Origin: Enchytraeus crypticus | Lineage: Eukaryota > Annelida > Clitellata > Enchytraeida > Enchytraeidae | Assembly (NCBI GenBank): GCA_905160935.1 | Contig: CAJHZI010000515.1 | Span: 273,501-337,500, forward strand | DNA: 64,000 bases | Direction: 5' to 3' | In this document: piece by piece, positions 58,789-64,000 of the stretch | Layout: each line of letters begins with the position of its first letter | Position numbering within the stretch: position 1 is the stretch's first letter | Made by a program: the position numbers and the translations under genes | The notes under the pieces: generated by a model | Told to the model about the DNA's origin: nothing | Seen by the model: only the letters and a program-made list of their open reading frames with translations | Database searches by the model: none

Positions 58789-59185
58789 AATACGAATAGT
58801 ACGAGCATACGAATAGTACGAGCATACGAATAGTAGGAGAATACGAATAGTACGAGCATACGAATAGTACGAGCATACGAATAGTACGAGCATACGAATA
58901 GTACGAGCATACGAATAGTACGAGCATACGAATAGTACGAGCATACGAATAGTAGGAGCATACGAATAGTAGGAGAATACGAATAGTAGGAGAATACGAA
59001 TAGTACGAGCATACGAATAGTACGAGCATACGAATAGTACGAGCATACGAATAGTAGGAGAATACGAATAGTACGAGCATACGAATAGTACGAGCATACG
59101 AATAGTAGGAGAATACGAATAGTACGAGCATACGAATAAAAGGAGGATACGAATAATAAGAGCATACGAATAGCAGGAGCATAAA
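58789..59185. repeat. 17-bp minisatellite, array 2
   Basis: About 23 units of GTACGAGCATACGAATA with GTAGGAG and GAATAC variants. Open in three frames because 17 is not a multiple of 3 and the unit lacks stops on the minus strand. Confidence 0.97.
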
Positions 59186-59189
59186 CCTT

Positions 59190-59465
59190 GATCAACCATT
59201 TACAGATTAAAGTAGTTCTATCTTCATTCACCCATTGTGGCCTATGATTGTAGACTACTCTGAAATTATCAGTTATTTTTTCGTAGCCATGCATTCGCCA
59301 ATCTATAGTCCACTACTAATATGATATCCATTTTATATACATTAATGATTAGATCAGAATTAACTTCACGTGTTGTAAGGGCCGAAAATTATAGCGAAAT
59401 TAATAGAATGCGAAGATGAAAATGAAAAATCACTCCAGAAGCCATGGTTTCCGAAGCTAAAGGAT
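59190..59465. other. No gene recognised
   Basis: No feature seen. Confidence 0.3.
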
Positions 59466-59487
59466 GCTTTAGGATTTGGCAAAGGCT

Positions 59488-59705
59488 CTGTCTTAGGGGG
59501 GAAAGGTCTATTAAAAGAGGTCATAGAAGGTAGAATGGAAGGAAAAAGAGGCAGGGCCAGGCCGAGATTAGGTATGTTAGATGATTTAAAGAACCACTCA
59601 TATGTGGAAATGAAGAGGAAGGAGGAATGCAGAGAAGAGTGGAAGCGTTATATACCATGGACCTGCCAGTAGGCAGTGCACTAAGAGAGATAGAGAGAGA
59701 GGGTA
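59488..59705 (+). mobile_element. GA-tail LINE 3' fragment with 21-bp target-site duplication
   Basis: About 218 bp encoding GRMEGKRGRARPRLGMLDDL-like sequence and ending TGGACCTGCCAGTAGGCAGT, GCACTAAGAGA and a GA tail. Identical 21-bp repeats lie at 59467-59487 and 59706-59726, so this is a severely 5'-truncated but well-preserved insertion. Confidence 0.95.
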
Positions 59706-59829
59706 CTTTAGGATTTGGCAAAGGCTAAGACTTAGGAAATGATTTACTGATTGATCAACAGAGTGCTCTAGCTAAGCGTGAAAACAGGCTGCGGTAGTAA
59801 TATGTGCCTCGAACCTGCCACAGGATATA

Positions 59830-60105
59830 AAGAGAGAGAGAGATATATATATATCTAAAGAGAGACAGCGAGAGTAAAAGAGATAGAGAGAGAAGAGATG
59901 GAGAGAGTGAGAGGGAGAAAGACAGATAGAGAGAGAGAGAGAGAAAAGGAAGAGATAGAGAATGAGAAGAGATTGAGGGTGAGAGAGAGAGAGAGAAAGA
60001 AAGAGAAGAAAAGGAGAGCCAGGAAAGAGTGCGAAAGAAAGAGAGAGGAGAGAGAGAGAGAGAAAGAGAGAAAGAGTGAGAGAGAAAAGAAATAGAGCCC
60101 GGTTA
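59830..60105. repeat. (GA)n-rich tract
   Basis: Long imperfect GA/GAAA array. Open frames rich in Ser/Leu or Arg/Glu are artefacts. Confidence 0.95.
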
Positions 60106-60319
60106 TATCATTCATAATTAATACACCGATAGAAATATATGCCTTGGACCCTTCATCAATTTAGACAGAGCAATGATTGATCCAGGTTTATCTAGGGCAG
60201 CGATCGTTATTCCGTTGTAACAACAAAACAGTTTTAAAAAGTATTAACGTTGTTTACACGAATCTCCCCAAGCGAACAGCCGGTATATGAGATGGACTGA
60301 GCTAGGCGAGATGGGAGAT

Positions 60320-60475
60320 GTTATGGATTGATTTGTTAGATTTTGGAATTTGCACCGTGTTTTGGACCTTCTTTTTTTGCTCGCCGGCTTTATTTCGAAT
60401 CAACAGTGCTCGATGTTGTCATTGATGACTGTAGCACTCTAATTGCTGTTGTTATTATTATCTTTAGTTCTTAAA
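60320..60475 (+). mobile_element. Family 4 retroposon 3' end
   Basis: GATTTTGGAATTTGCACCG, TTTTTTTGCTCGCCGGCTTT, then the stem-loop AGTGCT..GTCATTGATGAC..AGCACT and a TGTTGTTATTATTA tail. Confidence 0.75.
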
Positions 60476-60569
60476 GAGAAAAAAGTCAGCAATAAAGCGC
60501 TTATATCTAATCAGAAATTAACATGATTAAAATGAACAGTTAAAGGCGACTACAATCAATTTCTGTGTT

Positions 60570-60630
60570 GTCCCTGACATTACATTCTGGCGAAGAACCG
60601 GACGTTAAATTCTTATTGATTGATTGATTA
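60570..60630 (+). mobile_element. CR1/L2-like LINE tail with (TTGA)n
   Basis: GTTGTCCCTGACATTACATT, GAAGAACCGGACGTTAAA, then TTCTTATTGATTGATTGATT. Severely 5'-truncated. Confidence 0.7.
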
Positions 60631-60702
60631 GACTGCCAACATATTGAAAATGTCTTATATATTTACTTTGAGAATAAACTCAGAGATGAGTAATATAATA
60701 TT

Positions 60703-60745
60703 TGTCAAGGTAGCTCGAGTGTGTCGTGTCGTTTAGAGGAGATTT
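60703..60745 (+). mobile_element. Module M fragment
   Basis: CAAGGTAGCTCGAGTGTGTC then GTGTCGTTTAGAGGAGA. Confidence 0.6.
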
Positions 60746-61142
60746 GGAGCTAAATGTTCAGTGGCTGCAGAGATTACTGCTCGGTGTTTTCTCAAGCATT
60801 GTTTAATAAAGAGACTCTATGCGGCAAATATTATGGTTTAATTTTAAAATGTGCTAAAAGATATTCAACATATTGCCGCTATAGTGTAACGAATAGACCG
60901 TCGAGTGTCCCAATCCTGACGTCATGTTTTGGATTCCCACCTGGGACATTAAATTTAAATATTTAAACCTCTATTACGTTTTGTAAATTTTAGAGTTACG
61001 GTGTAGGATTAGGGATAGCTTTTGAGTGTAGGTTTACAGTTTAGGATGAAAATCTAACTTATAATTTACTTATATTAAATTGTGCTTAATATGTAAGGTA
61101 AACCACGAGTAATGCATACAATGCCAAAACTTTAAGCAGTCG

Positions 61143-61200
61143 GGCACAAGTTTGAAGAGGGCTTTTGTGCTTCTGAGCCTTGACGTTAAGCATACTAAAA
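61143..61200 (+). mobile_element. Module M fragment
   Basis: GTTTGAAGAGGGCTTTTGTG, CTTCTGAGCCTTGACGTTAA and GCATACTAAAACCTACC. Confidence 0.7.
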
Positions 61201-61244
61201 CCTACCCGTGTTTAGTATATAAGCACTGTCTTAGAACTGCTCAT

Positions 61245-61385
61245 TCTTTGCACTGATTTTCTGGATTTTGGAATTTTCACCGCTTTTGGATCTTATTTTT
61301 GCTTTGCCGGCTTGATTTTCTCTCAATGGTGCTAGATGTTGTCATTGATGACTGTAGCACTCTACATGTAATTGTTGTTATGTTA
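61245..61385 (+). mobile_element. Family 4 retroposon 3' end
   Basis: Same ordered blocks as 60320-60475: GGATTTTGGAATTTTCACCG, CTTTGCCGGCTTGATTTTC, stem-loop, TTGTTGTTATGTTA. Confidence 0.75.
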
Positions 61386-61414
61386 TGCGCAAAGTAAGAA
61401 ATGAATAATCAACA

Positions 61415-61418
61415 AATA

Positions 61419-61463
<45 letters not shown>

Positions 61464-61592
61464 ATATATATATATGCATATTATATGTGTGTGTGTGGTG
61501 TGTGTTGTGTGTGTTCTTATATATATATATATATATATTTTATATATAGATATATATATATATATATTAATATATATATATATATATACATA
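61415..61592. repeat. (TA)n/(TG)n compound microsatellite
   Basis: TA runs interrupted by a GTGTGTGTGGTGTGTGTTGT patch (61488-61515). Confidence 0.95.
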
Positions 61593-61649
61593 AAGAGAAA
61601 ACATTGTGGCATTTCCATTAGACTGCGCTAGTAACTGATCTATTCTATT

Positions 61650-61760
61650 ACACGAGAAGGTGATTTATTACACGTGTAACTGAAGTACCACTCGAGTAAT
61701 TGATGTAAGTCTCGTGTAAGTGATGAATTACTTGTAACACATGTATTTTACTTGTAATTG
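61650..61760. repeat. Degenerate ~21-bp repeat around ACACGTGTAA
   Basis: Five loosely similar units (CACGAG/CTCGTGTAA, TTACACGTGTAACTGA, ACTCGAGTAATTGATG and others). Confidence 0.6.
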
Positions 61761-61834
61761 ATCTACTGTATTATGAACTCTTTTGTAGAAATTTAAAACG
61801 TGACGAAGTTGCGCCATTGATGAAGATATCCTGC

Positions 61835-62015
61835 ATATAAATAAATGTCCTGGATGTAGCTTAATGTCCTGCATATAACTAAATGTCCTGCATACAACTA
61901 AATGACATGCATATAACTAAATGTCTTGCATATAACTAAATGACATGCATATAACTAAATGGCTTGCATACAACTAAATGACATACATATAATTAAATGT
62001 CCTTCATATTATTCA
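61835..62015. repeat. 21-bp minisatellite TGCATATAACTAAATGTCC
   Basis: About eight units of 20-21 bp. Confidence 0.93.
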
Positions 62016-62079
62016 CTAAACTTTTAATGTCCAATTAGAGTCGAGTCATTTCTCTAGTCATGATCTTATCATTTCCTAT

Positions 62080-62116
62080 CACGTGATGTCACGTAATGTC
62101 ACGTGATGTCACAGTC
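62080..62116. repeat. Short CACGTGATGT repeat
   Basis: Three tandem 10-bp units with the E-box palindrome CACGTG in the outer two. Confidence 0.85.
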
Positions 62117-62159
62117 TCTTGTCCTTCAATTCAAAATGCATGTATATAACTATTCAACA

Positions 62160-62355
62160 ATGTAATCCTACAACTGTGTAATAGCTCCACAATGTAATAG
62201 CTCCATAGTGCAATAGCTCAACAGCGTAGTAGCCTTACAGTGTTATAGCTTAATAGTGTAATAGCTTAACAGTGTAATAGTTCTACAGTGTAATCCCATG
62301 ACAGTATAGTAGTTCAACAGTGCAATAGCCTTGCAGTGTAATAGCCTTGCACTTC
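62160..62355. repeat. ~16-bp minisatellite ACAGTGTAATAGCTC
   Basis: About 11 diverged units. Confidence 0.92.
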
Positions 62356-62359
62356 TGAG

Positions 62360-62600
62360 ACAATGAAAAATAGCCTAAACGCTAACTGCACTTGCCGAAG
62401 AAGCGGTTAAGCAGGAACTAAGAAAGGCAATATAAAAGCACACCAAAAGCCATATTTCCCAAATCCATAGGCGTCGTAAGTTATGAAAAGTTATGCTATT
62501 GTGAAAATATGCGAATTTCTACGATTAGCGGGTTTAAAGCAGTCAACTATCGACCAACCGATTCACTCTGCGAATATCCAGGGAAAGAATAAGTGACTTG
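62360..62600. other. No gene recognised
   Basis: No feature seen. Confidence 0.35.
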
Positions 62601-62606
62601 AGGTAG

Positions 62607-62685
62607 GTTGATTGTAGTGTGTTTAACGTCAAGGTTCAGAAGCACACGGCTTCTGAACCTTGACGTTATGGTAACAGTAAGTTAC
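62607..62685. mobile_element. Module M rearranged into a palindrome
   Basis: Two copies of the module's 3' part in head-to-head orientation. Perfect 20-bp arms (62624-62643 and 62649-62668) around ACACG, with TAGTGTGTT on one side and GGTAACAGTAAGT on the other. Confidence 0.88.
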
Positions 62686-62919
62686 TGACAAGTCACTATA
62701 TTTAAGTGACTTGAATAGCAGAGTTCCGTGTAAATAGGAAATATTGTCACGATATAATAGTGTCATATTCATACTAAAATGTCAATATAAAATTAAATGA
62801 TTATTTGTATACCATGATTAAGCTAGTCCGTGAGAGATAGGCCTATAGCGGAGAATGAAATCCTATGAAACATACTTCATCATCCGTCGTTTTAAAATCT
62901 CACGGATTTTTATGCTTAC

Positions 62920-63033
62920 ATTCGAAGTGGAGTTCATAAGTCCGTAAAATGGAAGAATTCCGCATTGTATCATGGCCACAGAAGATTTGTCAGCTTTAAA
63001 CTGCACGAGCTGTAAAAGTCTACTAAGCAAGGG
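62920..63033 (-). CDS. Orphan exon, armadillo/HEAT-like (partial gene)
   Basis: Minus-strand segment with a strong acceptor (T-rich tract, TTTTCCTCAG) and donor AAT|GTAAGC. It is 114 nt, open, and phase 0 at both ends. Encodes PLLSRLLQLVQFKADKSSVA then MIQCGILPFYGLMNSTSN, a helix pair with the spacing of an armadillo-type repeat. No stop is needed inside. No partner exon was found in the window, so the gene would extend beyond 64000 or across a long intron. The family assignment is a guess. Confidence 0.45.
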
Positions 63034-63039
63034 CTGAGG

Positions 63040-63515
63040 AAAATAAAATAAAACCACCTAAGATGCTATTTTTCAACCTTTGAACTATGTTAAGAATATT
63101 AAGATGCCAATAAAGCATAGCATTTGTGTAGAATAAACCTGTTGCTAAATAGAGTGATCTTTACTTTAAACATCACTCTAAGTGCAATTAAGATAAAATG
63201 CTGTCAAGATGCTTTACGAGAAGATCTTACTTAATAGGAATTTGTAGGCATACTTATTACCGGCCATATGGCAGAACAATTAAGAGAAAGAGTGATAAAT
63301 CCAAAGTACATTGTATATGCAAAATGTAACAAATGCGAACCGATTGTGATACAACTGTAGTTTAGGCTGTGTTTTCATCAAATACAGGCTCTTCTTAGTA
63401 ATGTGAATCGCAGAGTTGAAGAATTGCAGAGAAGAGAAGGAATTAAACAATTAAATGTACTCTGTACTATACAGTTCAATCAATAAATGTAATTTCTAAA
63501 CTTCATCAAATACTA
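63040..63515. other. No further exon recognised
   Basis: Possible intron of the gene carrying 62920-63033. Nothing else can be supported. Confidence 0.35.
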
Positions 63516-63519
63516 CCCA

Positions 63520-63655
63520 ATTCAGATACGACTTTTTTGCACCGTTTTTGGACCTTCTTTTTGCTCGCCAGATTGATTTTGTCTCAATAGTGCTCGATGT
63601 TGTTATTGATGATTGTAGCACTCTAATTGTTGTTATTGTTAATAATATTTTTGAC
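63520..63655 (+). mobile_element. Family 4 retroposon 3' end
   Basis: TTTTTTGCACCGTTTTTGGA, TTTTTGCTCGCCAGATTGA, then the stem-loop with GTTATTGATGAT at its tip and a TTGTTATTGTTAATAAT tail. Confidence 0.78.
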
Positions 63656-63737
63656 TACGACTCCGTAAGTAAAAATTACTCAAATATTGCCCAACATTAT
63701 TAGATATTCTTCCAATTCAACCGTTATAGTCTGCTAG

Positions 63738-63870
63738 CTGGAGCCAGTTGCTAAGTCGGTAAGATGCTCTACCGCGGATCAGTACATTGCGGGGTTCAAT
63801 TCCTGGGCTCGACCTTCACTGACATCGCTTTCGAGTGAGGAAACTGACGTTAACCTTAGCTTTACCAGGA
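63738..63870 (+). mobile_element. SINE-1 copy, full length
   Basis: CTGGAGCCAGTTGCTAAGTC, the B box GGGGTTCAATTCCTGGGCTC and the complete 3' blocks ending CTTAGCTTTACCAG. Confidence 0.93.
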
Positions 63871-64000
63871 ATAACCTGGAAATTAAGAAATTCTGAACGG
63901 AAACATGCATGACTAGATAAGCTTTAGGATGCTCTCGATCAGGCGGTTTTTTGCCAGTTTCATGACAGTTGTAAAGACGGTGTTGGAATTATGGCTTGCT
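63871..64000. other. Window end, nothing recognised
   Basis: Ends in a TTTTTTGCCAGTTTCATGACAG phrase that weakly resembles the hAT subterminal motif. Not enough to call. Confidence 0.3.

Noticed and set aside
58729-59294. Three overlapping minus-strand frames of 138-178 codons (Tyr/Ser/Leu repeats)
   Set aside because: All derive from the 17-bp minisatellite, which is open in every minus frame.
60754-60966. 70-codon plus-strand frame
   Set aside because: No splice or homology signal, and it begins inside a module M fragment. Probably chance.
62080-62116. E-box (CACGTG) cluster as an enhancer
   Set aside because: Only two perfect sites in a 10-bp repeat, with no gene nearby. Too little to claim.
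63386-63450. Possible plus-strand exon encoding ALLSNVNRRVEELQRREG after an ACAG
   Set aside because: Short, no donor that I would defend, and no neighbouring exon. A coiled-coil-like peptide can arise by chance.

Overview
This looks like a piece of an invertebrate animal nuclear genome. It is AT-rich and rich in introns and repeats. It carries parts of two recognisable metazoan genes: a rhodopsin-class G-protein-coupled receptor and a large Rho guanine-nucleotide exchange factor. The rest is LINEs, SINEs, two DNA transposons and very many micro- and minisatellites. I see no operons, phage, CRISPR, rRNA or LTR/retroviral element. I do not assign a phylum.

Layout. Positions 1-2794 hold old retroposon fragments and a small fold-back element. 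2795-4683 (minus) is a two-exon class A GPCR with one apparent homopolymer frameshift. 4685-11990 is repeats. 12442-45675 (minus) is one long gene that I assembled by hand into 20 coding exons with matching intron phases. It encodes about 1,384 residues with a DH-PH (RhoGEF) core, closest in my judgement to the PLEKHG5/PLEKHG6 group. Its introns hold a mariner element (13380-14319), a restriction-like-endonuclease LINE fragment (37318-38085), several LINE and SINE copies, a hAT transposon nested in a LINE (42823-44160), and a private minisatellite in almost every intron. A 19-bp array with 11 perfect CREB/ATF sites lies 2.2 kb upstream of the first coding exon (47896-48135). 48200-64000 is mostly repeats, including a nearly complete CR1/L2-like LINE with a 2A-type peptide motif (53150-56690), and one good orphan exon with an armadillo-like look (62920-63033, minus).

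The most unusual signal is in the RhoGEF introns. In at least four places the minisatellite unit contains the splice junction itself plus adjacent exon bases: the acceptors of exons 11, 14 and 20 and the donor of exon 12. The arrays therefore look seeded by tandem duplication of exon-intron boundaries. Exon 11 is preceded by about 16 intact copies of its own 3' splice site. The stop codon also lies inside a 41-bp repeat in which nearly every unit carries an equivalent stop.

The retroposons form a connected community. A tRNA-derived SINE (about 17 copies) shares its 3' motif with the CR1/L2-like LINE. A second short element shares its tail with another LINE. Each LINE family carries its own microsatellite tail: (GA)n, (ATT)n, or (GAA/GAT)n. 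This explains much of the simple-sequence DNA in the window.
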